Assembly (NCBI GenBank): GCA_024638355.1
Contig: JAHEKO010000030.1
Location: 1 to 5,715, forward strand
Direction: 5' to 3'
From: Acidobacteriota bacterium
Lineage (GTDB): Bacteria > Acidobacteriota > Thermoanaerobaculia > Multivoradales > JAHEKO01
Length of the DNA: 5,715 bases
Shown: positions 1-5,496 of the stretch, one piece after another
Layout of the letters: every line of letters starts with the position of its first letter
Position numbering within the stretch: position 1 is the first letter of the stretch
The notes under the pieces: model-generated
Told to the model about the DNA's origin: nothing
The model's input: the letters and a program-made list of their open reading frames with translations, nothing else
Databases searched by the model: none
Translations under genes and position numbers: made by a program

Positions 1-275
1 GGCTGGCCGAACTTGAGCAGACCGGCCTTGAGGATCGAGGCCACCGGGCCGCGATACTCCTCGCAGGTCTTGATGGCGGTCTGGATCGAGCGCTTGACGA
101 TCAGAGCCTTGCGGGTCTTGGCCAGGAATTCGTTGACGTTGATCTTCGCCTTGCGCAGCGCGAGGAAGCGCTCGATGATGAAGATGACGCCCAGGACCGA
201 GAAAATGAGCAGGGGCCACATCACCGGGCCACCCTTCCGAAAGATCTCCATGAATGTGCCGCCGAAGTCAGCCAC
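1..275 (-). CDS. MotA/TolQ/ExbB family proton-channel protein, N-terminal part (cut by window edge)
   Basis: This gene starts at GTG (275-273) and runs off the left edge after 91 codons. Visible residues 1-36 read as a short cytosolic or interface start, then GGPVMWPLL at 15-23 and a hydrophobic segment at about 17-35 ending in ER. That is the hallmark first transmembrane segment of TolQ/ExbB/MotA-like subunits. A basic stretch follows (RKAKIN, 41-46; KTRKAL, 53-58), as expected for the start of the cytoplasmic domain. Family members form the pentameric inner-membrane channel that passes protons to drive TonB-, Tol- or flagellar-type work with an ExbD/TolR/MotB partner. The partner gene would lie beyond the left edge and cannot be seen. 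A GAGGAG ribosome binding site 7 bases upstream supports the GTG start over the in-frame ATG eight codons later. TolQ, ExbB and MotA cannot be told apart from this fragment. Confidence 0.88.
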   Translation of the reverse strand, partial: MADFGGTFMEIFRKGGPVMWPLLIFSVLGVIFIIERFLALRKAKINVNEFLAKTRKALIVKRSIQTAIKTCEEYRGPVASILKAGLLKFGQ

Positions 276-282
276 GCTTGTT

Positions 283-288
283 CTCCTC
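283..288 (-). promoter_or_regulatory. Ribosome binding site deciding a GTG start
   Basis: On the minus strand the bases read GAGGAG, with 7 bases to the GTG at 275-273. This is the best Shine-Dalgarno match among the gene starts in the window and decides the GTG start of the TolQ/ExbB-like gene. Confidence 0.75.
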
Positions 289-306
289 TAGTAGTTAGAC
301 CGCCCT

Positions 307-327
307 TTTGGGTTTGAGTTCCCCAAA
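307..327 (-). repeat. Inverted repeat in the leader of the TolQ/ExbB-like gene
   Basis: Perfect 6-base arms TTTGGG (307-312) and CCCAAA (322-327) flank a 9-base centre. It lies about 32 bases upstream of the GTG start, between the possible -10 box and the ribosome binding site. In the transcript it could form a weak hairpin, or on DNA it could be an operator half-site pair. An arm length of six can arise by chance, so a role is only a possibility. Confidence 0.3.
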
Positions 328-388
328 TCGCCAGGTACTTCGCGGTCGGGGCCGCGATCCTCACCGAGCACCAAACTGAATTCTTCGC

Positions 389-394
389 ATCATA
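389..394 (-). promoter_or_regulatory. Possible -10 box for the TolQ/ExbB-like gene
   Basis: The minus strand reads TATGAT here, five of six matches to the sigma-70 -10 consensus, in a locally AT-richer stretch. No good -35 box is found 16-18 bases upstream (GCGGCC at the 17-base spacing). If real, the leader would be roughly 110 bases long and contain the inverted repeat at 307-327. Evidence is weak. Confidence 0.22.
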
Positions 395-452
395 ACAGAG
401 CGAGAGTGCACGGCCGCACTGGCGATAGGCTGAGGACTCTAGCACACGCTTC

Positions 453-494
453 AAAACGGAGACAACAACGCGGCGGGGCTCCGAAGCGCCGCCG
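453..494 (-). terminator. Likely intrinsic terminator after ruvC
   Basis: On the minus strand, 8 bases past the ruvC stop, CGGCGG (494-489) pairs with CCGCCG (476-471). After one G/G mismatch on the plus strand, an inner GCT/AGC stem (487-485 with 480-478) closes a 4-base loop. The following minus-strand stretch is T-rich (GTTGTTGTC, then GTTTTG near 453-458) but lacks an unbroken T run, so termination may be partial. The position between ruvC and an unrelated gene fits. Confidence 0.5.
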
Positions 495-502
495 CCGGCG
501 GG

Positions 503-994
503 TCAGGAGCGGCCGGTGAGCTGCTCGAAACGGTAGCGCTGGGCGCAGCAGATCGCGACCGCCAGGGCGTCGGTTGCGTCGGCGCTGGCGCGCCCTTTGA
601 CCTCGAGAATCAGCCGCACCATCGTGGCGACCTGACGCTTGTCCGCTCGGCCGTTGCCGGAGACCGCCGACTTCACCTCCGCCGGGCTGTACTCCATGAT
701 GCGGAGGTCGTGAGCCGCGACGGTTGCCAGCAGCGCCCCCCGGGCCTGGGCGAGCACGATCAGCGATCGGCTGTTGACTCCGTGGAAGGGAGTCTCCAGC
801 GCCACAGCGTCGGGCCGCGTCCGGTGAATGACCTCCCGGAGATCACTGCACAGCTTGTGGAGCCGCTCGGGCAGCGGAGCCTGCGCGGCGCAGGAAAAGC
901 GGCCGTGCTCCAGGGCGCGCAGGCGGTCCCCCTGCTTCTCGATCAGACCGTATCCGGTGTGGCGGCTGCCGGGGTCGATGCCCAGGATGACCAA
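503..994 (-). CDS. ruvC: Crossover junction endodeoxyribonuclease RuvC
   Basis: RuvC is a dimeric cytoplasmic nuclease that cuts Holliday junctions made by recombination, usually on a complex with the RuvAB branch-migration motor. The 163-residue length is normal. The RNase H-like fold signature GIDPGS is at residues 5-10. The four acidic metal ligands can be placed at D7, E67 (in ALETPF), D139 and D142 (ADATDALA), matching the E. coli D7/E66/D138/D141 pattern. The conserved stretches QARGA (83-87) and GNGRADKRQV (113-122) are also present. The start is TTG at 994-992, since residues from there align with known N-termini and no nearby in-frame ATG or GTG lies upstream. Its ribosome binding site is weak (GAGACGGG inside the end of yebC). 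It lies 10 bases after yebC and is probably cotranscribed with it. ruvA and ruvB are not downstream. Confidence 0.96.
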   Translation of the reverse strand: MVILGIDPGSRHTGYGLIEKQGDRLRALEHGRFSCAAQAPLPERLHKLCSDLREVIHRTRPDAVALETPFHGVNSRSLIVLAQARGALLATVAAHDLRIMEYSPAEVKSAVSGNGRADKRQVATMVRLILEVKGRASADATDALAVAICCAQRYRFEQLTGRS

Positions 995-1004
995 GACGCC
1001 CGTC

Positions 1005-1754
1005 TCAGCTCGCCTGCGCGACGAGCAGTTCGTCGTCCATCTCGAAGTTGGCCCAGACGTTCTGCACGTCTTCCTGCTCTTCGAGAGCCTCGATCAAGCG
1101 CAGGATCCGAGGCGCGGTCTCGGCGTCGACCTGCACCTGGCTCTTGGGCAGCCGAGCGAGCTGCTGGGTGGTCGGCTCGAGCTCCGATCGCTCGAGGGCG
1201 TCGCGGATCTCGGAGAACCGCTCCGGAGCGGTGAACATCTCGAAGCCCTCCTGGCTGGTGGCGACGTCGTCGACCCCGACCTCGATCGCGGCCTCCATGA
1301 ACTCTTCCTCGGACATCGCCTCGCCGTCGAAGGCGAAGTAGCCCCGCTGGTCGAACATCCACGCCACGCAGCCGCTCTCACCGAGGTTGCCGCCGTTGCG
1401 GGAGAAGAGGTGGCGCAGGTCGGCGACGGTGCGGTTGCGGTTGTCGGTGACCGCCTCGATGAGCAGCGCGACGCCGCCCGGACCGTAGCCCTCATAGACC
1501 ACGTCTTCGTAGTTGACGCCCTCGAGCTCGCCGGTGCCGCGCTTGATCGCGCGCTCGATGTTGTCGCTCGGTACGTTGCTGCCGCGGGCGTCTTGCACCG
1601 CAACGCGCAGGCGCGCGTTGCCTGCCGGATCGCCGCCGCCCAGGCGCGCCGCCACCGAGATCTCCTTGAGCAGCTTGGTCCAGAGCTGTCCACGGCGGGC
1701 GTCGGTCACCGCTTTCTTGCGCTTGATCTGCGCCCACTTGCTGTGACCGGCCAT
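1005..1754 (-). CDS. yebC: YebC/PmpR/TACO1 family protein (translation factor or regulator)
   Basis: The protein has 249 residues, the usual family length, and opens with the diagnostic MAGHSKWAQIKRKK. Other family stretches are GGGDPAGNARLR (39-50), NVPSDNIERAIKRGTG (60-75), YEGYGPGGVALLIEAVTDNRNRT (87-109) and NGGNLGESGCVAWMFDQRG (120-138). The acidic C-terminal part (about 135-245) carries the two later lobes. The family includes mitochondrial TACO1, a translational activator, and bacterial members linked to relief of ribosome stalling at proline-rich stretches. Older work calls some members DNA-binding regulators. Which role applies here cannot be read from sequence. It is the first gene of a yebC-ruvC pair. 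The ATG at 1754-1752 has no Shine-Dalgarno sequence, but a TACAAT box ends only 6 bases upstream, suggesting a leaderless mRNA. Confidence 0.96.
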   Translation of the reverse strand: MAGHSKWAQIKRKKAVTDARRGQLWTKLLKEISVAARLGGGDPAGNARLRVAVQDARGSNVPSDNIERAIKRGTGELEGVNYEDVVYEGYGPGGVALLIEAVTDNRNRTVADLRHLFSRNGGNLGESGCVAWMFDQRGYFAFDGEAMSEEEFMEAAIEVGVDDVATSQEGFEMFTAPERFSEIRDALERSELEPTTQQLARLPKSQVQVDAETAPRILRLIEALEEQEDVQNVWANFEMDDELLVAQAS

Positions 1755-1760
1755 GACTCG

Positions 1761-1766
1761 ATTGTA
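1761..1766 (-). promoter_or_regulatory. -10 box of yebC, placed for a leaderless transcript
   Basis: The minus strand reads TACAAT, five of six matches to TATAAT, with only 6 bases before the yebC ATG. A transcription start at the usual distance would fall at or next to the A of the ATG. No convincing -35 box (GCGCCG at 17-base spacing) and no Shine-Dalgarno sequence are present. Both are typical of leaderless genes in GC-rich bacteria, but this has not been tested. Confidence 0.45.
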
Positions 1767-1867
1767 CCGAACCGACCCGCTACCGGCGCATCGGGCAGGA
1801 TCCCCTGTGCAAGGCTTCACTGATGACGGCTGCCGAAGCTGCTGGGATAGGTGGTGGAGAGGATTCC

Positions 1868-1871
1868 GAGG
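1868..1871 (+). promoter_or_regulatory. Ribosome binding site choosing the ATG at 1878
   Basis: GAGG sits 6 bases before the ATG at 1878, followed by the purine-rich GCGAGAG-type spacer. It supports this start over the GTG at 1851, which has only GGGATAG directly before it and would add nine residues ahead of the receiver domain's first strand. Confidence 0.45.
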
Positions 1872-1877
1872 CGAGAG

Positions 1878-3251
1878 ATGGGCTTGATCCTGGTGGTATC
1901 GGAGGACCTGGTCGCGATCGAGACGGTCAGGGCCGCCTTGAGCGTGCACGGCTGGTGGGCGACGGTCGCCGCCGACGGGGCGACCGCGCTGCAGGTGGCC
2001 GCCGAGCAGGCGCCGAAGATCGTGGTGGTCGACACCGAGGTGCCGGGCGCCGTCGATCTGCTCGGGACCTTCAGCGTGCGCGGCGGTGGGCCCGGTGTGG
2101 TGACCTGCGTCCCCGAGGGCCTGGAGAGCTCGCTCGAGCTCGCCGAGGCGGGCGCCGAGGAGATCTTGACGAAGCCGTTGTCGTCGGAAGGGGTGCTCGA
2201 AGCGGTGCAGCGCGCCCTGGCGGCGCCTCGCCCGAGCCCCGCCGAGCCGCCCGCCGAGCCGCAGGACCTGCTCACCACGGAAGACATCTTCGGCGACGTC
2301 CTGCGCGAGATCGAGGAGATCGAGGAGGTGGAGGAGATCGAAGAGGTGGAGGCCGGCGCCGGCGCAGACCCGCTCCAGGTACCCGAAGCGCCGCAGCTCG
2401 CGGTTGCCGCGGCCGAGCCCTTCGACTCGGATCCCCAGCCCGAGCCAGTGGTCTCCCTGGCCGGCCTCTTCGATGACGAAAGGGAGCCGGATCCGGAGGT
2501 CGTCGCGGATCCGCCAGCCACCGAGAGCGATTGGCGCGGCGAGGAGCGGCGGAGCGCGGATCGGCCGTGGAGCGATCCGGTACCGGCGGCGCCGCTGGAG
2601 GTACTCGAGGTGCCGCCCGATGCCACGAGCACCGAGCGGGAAATGGCCGAGCTGTTCGCCGAGACCGAGGAGCCGTCGGAGACCGAGGGCGGCGACGAGA
2701 TCGAAGTGGAAGAGTCGGAGCCGCCTGCCGAGGACGCCGCGGCGAGCCGGCTGCTCTGGCCGCCGAAGGCCGTCACGATCGGAGCTCTGGCGGCGACGCT
2801 CCTCGCCGCGGTCGGGGTGGTGTTCGTGCTGAATCGCGGCGCGGCACCCGCTCCGGAGCCGCTGGCGAGCCCGGAGCGGCTGGCGCCGCCCGCAGAGGTG
2901 ATCGAGCTGAGCGCCGAGGCGGTGCGCCAAGAGCCCGCTCTCGTCGAGGTTCCGGCCGCGGCCGAACCGGCCCTGGTCGCGGCGCCCGCCGAGTCGGCCG
3001 CAGCCGGTGCGCCCGAGGGTCCGAGCCTCGCTTCACCGCCTGCCCCCGAGCCCGACGAGGAGCTCGAGGACTTCAACCTCGAGGCGATCGTCGACCAGGA
3101 GCTGGAGCGGCGCGAGGCGGAGCTGCGGCGGGTGTTTCTGGAAGAGGAGAAGCGGCTCCTGCGCGAGCTCAACAACCTCGATCCGGTCGAAGATCCGGCG
3201 GAGAGCTCGGGCGAAGACGGCGCCGACGACCGCTCCGGCGTCGGCCGCTGA
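1878..3251 (+). CDS. Membrane-anchored receiver-domain protein with acidic linker and C-terminal coiled coil (unnamed)
   Basis: I do not recognise this 457-residue protein as a named family. Residues 1-116 look like a CheY-type receiver: first strand LILVVSED (3-10) with acidic pair E9/D10, likely phosphoacceptor D52 in VVVDTEVPG, likely T76, and K99 in LTKPL. These are the residues needed for phosphorylation, though the 'switch' segment is divergent. Residues about 117-290 form a low-complexity Pro/Glu/Ala linker with the repeat EIEEIEEVEEIEEVE (144-158). One membrane segment lies at about 299-318 (VTIGALAATLLAAVGVVFVL). A Pro/Ala-rich stretch follows, then a charged predicted coiled coil at about 394-432 (ELERREAELRRVFLEEEKRL). 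The receiver must be cytoplasmic, so the C-terminus should be outside the cytoplasmic membrane (inference). No DNA-binding, kinase, GGDEF or protease domain is visible. The start at ATG 1878 is preferred because the receiver begins there; GTG 1851 would add MVERIPRRE. It diverges from yebC and lies 75 bases before accD. A scaffold or localisation role is a guess. Confidence 0.85.
   Translation: MGLILVVSEDLVAIETVRAALSVHGWWATVAADGATALQVAAEQAPKIVVVDTEVPGAVDLLGTFSVRGGGPGVVTCVPEGLESSLELAEAGAEEILTKPLSSEGVLEAVQRALAAPRPSPAEPPAEPQDLLTTEDIFGDVLREIEEIEEVEEIEEVEAGAGADPLQVPEAPQLAVAAAEPFDSDPQPEPVVSLAGLFDDEREPDPEVVADPPATESDWRGEERRSADRPWSDPVPAAPLEVLEVPPDATSTEREMAELFAETEEPSETEGGDEIEVEESEPPAEDAAASRLLWPPKAVTIGALAATLLAAVGVVFVLNRGAAPAPEPLASPERLAPPAEVIELSAEAVRQEPALVEVPAAAEPALVAAPAESAAAGAPEGPSLASPPAPEPDEELEDFNLEAIVDQELERREAELRRVFLEEEKRLLRELNNLDPVEDPAESSGEDGADDRSGVGR
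2307..2351 (+). repeat. Five imperfect 9-base tandem units encoding EIE/EVE
   Basis: Five consecutive 9-base units of the form GAG-ATC-GAG or GAG-GTG-GAG encode EIE, EIE, EVE, EIE, EVE (residues 144-158 of the receiver protein). Only ATC/GTG swaps and one GAA for GAG break the repeat. Such a tract can change length by replication slippage in whole 3-codon steps, keeping the reading frame. Confidence 0.8.
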
Positions 3252-3285
3252 GCCGGCGCGGCGCCCGCCCTCCCACTGCGCGAGG

Positions 3286-3314
3286 TTGCGCGCGAGTCGC
3301 GTCAGGTCTATTCT
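3286..3314 (+). promoter_or_regulatory. Possible accD promoter
   Basis: TTGCGC (3286-3291) and TATTCT (3309-3314) are separated by exactly 17 bases, giving three of six and four of six consensus matches. The -10 box ends 12 bases before the accD ATG, so a transcript from it would have a leader of only a few bases, in keeping with the lack of a Shine-Dalgarno sequence. accD might instead be read through from the upstream receiver gene, as no clear terminator lies between them. Confidence 0.4.
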
Positions 3315-3318
3315 GACG
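3300..3318 (+). repeat. Inverted repeat over the putative accD -10 box
   Basis: Perfect arms CGTCAG (3300-3305) and CTGACG (3313-3318) surround 7 bases and overlap the TATTCT box. The layout resembles a dimeric repressor site that would block RNA polymerase. It could also be a short hairpin at the 5' end of the transcript. No regulator can be named from the sequence, and it does not look like the long AT-rich FapR operator. Confidence 0.4.
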
Positions 3319-3326
3319 ATCCCGTC

Positions 3327-4172
3327 ATGGCCTGGTTTCGAAGAGCGAAGCGACCCAGGGAGGTCGTCCCGGAAGGGCAGCGCAGCATCGTTCCCGAAGG
3401 CCTCTGGGTCAAGTGCCAGGGCTGCAGCGAGATCATCTACTCGAAGGAGCTGGAGCGGAATCTCCGCATCTGCCCGAAGTGCGGCTATCACTTCCGCATC
3501 GACGTCCATGCGCGGATCGACCTGCTCCTCGACTCGCAGCGGCGCACCGAGCTCTATGACGGCGTGCGTCCCTCGGACCCGCTGAAGTTCAAGGACAGCA
3601 AGGCCTACAAGGCTCGGCTGAAGGAGTATCAGAAGCGTGTCGGCGCTCCCGACGCCGTGGTGGTGGTCGAGGGGACCATCGAAGAGGCGCCGGTGGTGCT
3701 GGCCGTCATGGACTACCGGTTCATGGGCGGATCGATGGGGTCGGTGGTGGGTGAGAAGATCGCGCGGGCCGTCGAGCGGGCGCTCGAGGCCGAGCGGTCG
3801 CTGGTGATCGTCTCCGCCTCCGGTGGCGCTCGCATGCAGGAGGGCGTCCTATCGCTGATGCAGATGGCGAAGATCTCGGCGGCGCTGGCCCGGCTGAGTG
3901 CGGCGCGGCTGCCCTACATCTCGATCCTGACCGACCCGACCACCGGCGGGGTGACGGCTTCGTTCGCCATGCTCGGCGACCTGAACATCGCCGAGCCCGG
4001 TGCGCTGATCGGATTCGCCGGGCCCCGCGTGATTCAACAGACCATCCACGAGGAGCTGCCCGAAGGCTTCCAGCGCAGCGAGTTCCTGCTCGAGCACGGC
4101 TTCCTCGATCTGGTGGTCGAGCGCACCCGCCTGAAGTCGACCGTGGCCCGCTGCCTGCGCCACCTCGCCTGA
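3327..4172 (+). CDS. accD: Acetyl-CoA carboxylase carboxyltransferase subunit beta
   Basis: AccD is one half of the cytoplasmic carboxyltransferase (with AccA), which moves the carboxyl group from carboxybiotin on AccB to acetyl-CoA to make malonyl-CoA, the first committed step of fatty-acid synthesis. The 281-residue length is typical. A four-cysteine zinc ribbon is intact: C30-x2-C33 and C49-x2-C52, preceded by the usual WVKC. The crotonase-fold core shows MGGSMGSVVGEKI (133-145), SGGARMQEG (165-173), TDPTTGGVTASFAMLGD (202-218) and FAGPRVI (230-236), the last near the acyl-CoA and oxyanion site. The start at ATG 3327 gives a normal N-terminus (MAWFRR) but has no Shine-Dalgarno sequence. 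folC follows in the same frame 9 bases later, a familiar pair. accA is not in the window. Confidence 0.97.
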   Translation: MAWFRRAKRPREVVPEGQRSIVPEGLWVKCQGCSEIIYSKELERNLRICPKCGYHFRIDVHARIDLLLDSQRRTELYDGVRPSDPLKFKDSKAYKARLKEYQKRVGAPDAVVVVEGTIEEAPVVLAVMDYRFMGGSMGSVVGEKIARAVERALEAERSLVIVSASGGARMQEGVLSLMQMAKISAALARLSAARLPYISILTDPTTGGVTASFAMLGDLNIAEPGALIGFAGPRVIQQTIHEELPEGFQRSEFLLEHGFLDLVVERTRLKSTVARCLRHLA

Positions 4173-4181
4173 GCAGCTGCG

Positions 4182-5495
4182 TTGGGTTCTCCGCGGGAGC
4201 TGCTCGACCGGCTGGAGCTTTTCGGCACCCGCCTCGGGCTGGAGACCACTCGCCGCCTGCTCGCCAGCCTGCGAGAGCCGCAGAGCGAGCTGGCGATCGT
4301 GCTCGTCGCGGGCACCAACGGAAAGGGCTCGACCGCGGCGCTGCTCTCGGCCATCGGTTCCGCGGCCGGATACAGAACCGGTCTCTACACCTCGCCGCAC
4401 CTCGAGAGCGTGCGCGAGCGTATCCGCGTCGACGGCGTGGCGATCTCCGCGGCCGATCTGTCGAGCGCGCTGAGTGACGTGTTGGCGGCCGCCCAGCGGG
4501 TCGGCGAGGAGCCGCCGACCTACTTCGAGGCGCTGACCGTCGCCGCGCTGGTGCACTTCGCGCGCGCCGGGGTCGAGCTGGCGGTGCTCGAAGTCGGTCT
4601 CGGTGGCCGCCTCGACGCCACCAACGCGACCGAGCCGGCGCTGTCGCTGGTCACCGAGATCGCGCTCGATCATCGCGAGCATCTCGGCGCCAGCGTCGGC
4701 GAGATCGCCGCCGAGAAGGCCGGCATCCTGCGCGCGGCGACTCCGGCTCTGGCCTGGGTGACCGACCCCGTCGCCCGCCGTCGCCTCGTGGAGATCGCCG
4801 ACGACCTCGGAACGCCGTTGCGGTTCGTGGTCGACGAGTGCGCTCTCGCGCGGCGCGGCGGGCGGCAGGTGGAGCTGGTCACCGCCGGCGCCACCCACCA
4901 CCTGGAGCCGGCGCTTCTCGGCGCCCACCAGCTGCCCAACCTGGGCCTCGCCGTCGCGGCCGCGGAGGCCCTACACGCGGCGGGCTGGGAGCGGCTCGGG
5001 AAGGACGCCGTGCGCGAGGGGATCGCCGGCGGCCGCTGGCCGGGGCGGCTGGAGTGGGTCGAGCTGGGGGCCGCCGGCCGGGTGCTTCTCGATGGCGCGC
5101 ACAATCCCCACGCCGCCGCGGCGCTGGCTCGCTACCTGTCGACCCTGGAGCCCGGCTACACGCTGATCTTCGGCGCGCTGCAGGACAAGGAGGTCGCGGC
5201 GATGCTACCGCCGCTGGCCGAGCGGGCCGAGAGGCTGTTGCTGACGACGCTTCGGTCGACCCGGTCGCTCGAGCCGGAGGAGCTGGCGCGTCATCTTCCC
5301 GGCCGCTCGGTCGGGCTGTATCGTACGGCGGGCGCCGCGCTGACCGACGCTCTGGAAATGGCGGCGCCGGTGGTGGTCTGCGGATCGCTCTACCTGGTCG
5401 GCGAGATCCGCAGCGAGCTGCGCCGGCGCTTCGGCACCCCCGTCGCGGCGGTCGAGCTGCGCACCTACGAGCCGGCCCGCCGTTCCCGGCCGTAG
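4182..5495 (+). CDS. folC: Folylpolyglutamate synthase / dihydrofolate synthase
   Basis: FolC is a cytoplasmic Mur-ligase-type enzyme that adds glutamate to dihydropteroate and/or to folates, using ATP. The 437-residue length fits. Landmarks in order: P-loop GTNGKGST (44-51), LYTSPHL and ERIRVDG (68-85), TYFEALT (113-119), EVGLGGRLDATN (137-148), LDHREHLG (162-169), IAAEKAGI (175-182) with the lysine (K179) that is carbamylated in this family, GRWPGRLE (284-291), DGAHNPHA (304-311) at the start of the C-terminal domain, and CGSLYLVGE (400-408). The start must be TTG 4182: it is the first start after the accD stop in that frame, and no other ATG, GTG or TTG occurs before the P-loop. It has no clear ribosome binding site, so translational coupling to accD, 9 bases upstream, is likely. 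Whether it has both activities cannot be read from sequence. Confidence 0.96.
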   Translation: MGSPRELLDRLELFGTRLGLETTRRLLASLREPQSELAIVLVAGTNGKGSTAALLSAIGSAAGYRTGLYTSPHLESVRERIRVDGVAISAADLSSALSDVLAAAQRVGEEPPTYFEALTVAALVHFARAGVELAVLEVGLGGRLDATNATEPALSLVTEIALDHREHLGASVGEIAAEKAGILRAATPALAWVTDPVARRRLVEIADDLGTPLRFVVDECALARRGGRQVELVTAGATHHLEPALLGAHQLPNLGLAVAAAEALHAAGWERLGKDAVREGIAGGRWPGRLEWVELGAAGRVLLDGAHNPHAAAALARYLSTLEPGYTLIFGALQDKEVAAMLPPLAERAERLLLTTLRSTRSLEPEELARHLPGRSVGLYRTAGAALTDALEMAAPVVVCGSLYLVGEIRSELRRRFGTPVAAVELRTYEPARRSRP

Positions 5496-5496
5496 G

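Noticed and set aside
221..454. Small minus-strand frame of 77 codons upstream of the proton-channel gene
   Set aside because: It overlaps the first 55 bases of the recognised gene in another frame, has no clear ribosome binding site, and its composition looks random.
828..1823. Plus-strand open frame of 331 codons opposite ruvC and yebC
   Set aside because: It is antisense to two strongly recognised genes and has no family features of its own.
1755..1877. Plus-strand promoter for the receiver gene in the divergent gap
   Set aside because: A GATAGG near 1845-1850 is the best -10-like string but matches poorly and has no suitable -35 partner, so I do not call it.
2487..2514. Two perfect 10-base palindromes (CCGGATCCGG and GCGGATCCGC) with centres 18 bases apart
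   Set aside because: Both arise around Asp-Pro codons (GAT-CCG) within the acidic linker of the receiver protein; codon use explains them without a binding site.
1755..2930. Upstream extension of the yebC frame to a 641-residue protein
   Set aside because: The conserved YebC start MAGHSKW lies at 1754. The extra 390 residues are Arg/Leu/His-rich antisense of the receiver gene.
1817..3175. Long minus-strand open frame of about 450 codons opposite the receiver gene
   Set aside because: Its product is dominated by Ser, Arg and Ala runs with no recognisable domain, as expected for the antisense of a GC-rich gene. The plus strand encodes a receiver domain and a membrane segment.
3278..3293. GCGCG/CGCGC hairpin between the receiver gene and accD as a terminator
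   Set aside because: The stem is only 5 bases and no T run follows, so it does not look like an intrinsic terminator.
3849..4928. Minus-strand open frame of 359 codons opposite accD and folC
   Set aside because: Gln/Arg/His-rich composition with no motifs; both opposing genes carry their full catalytic motifs.
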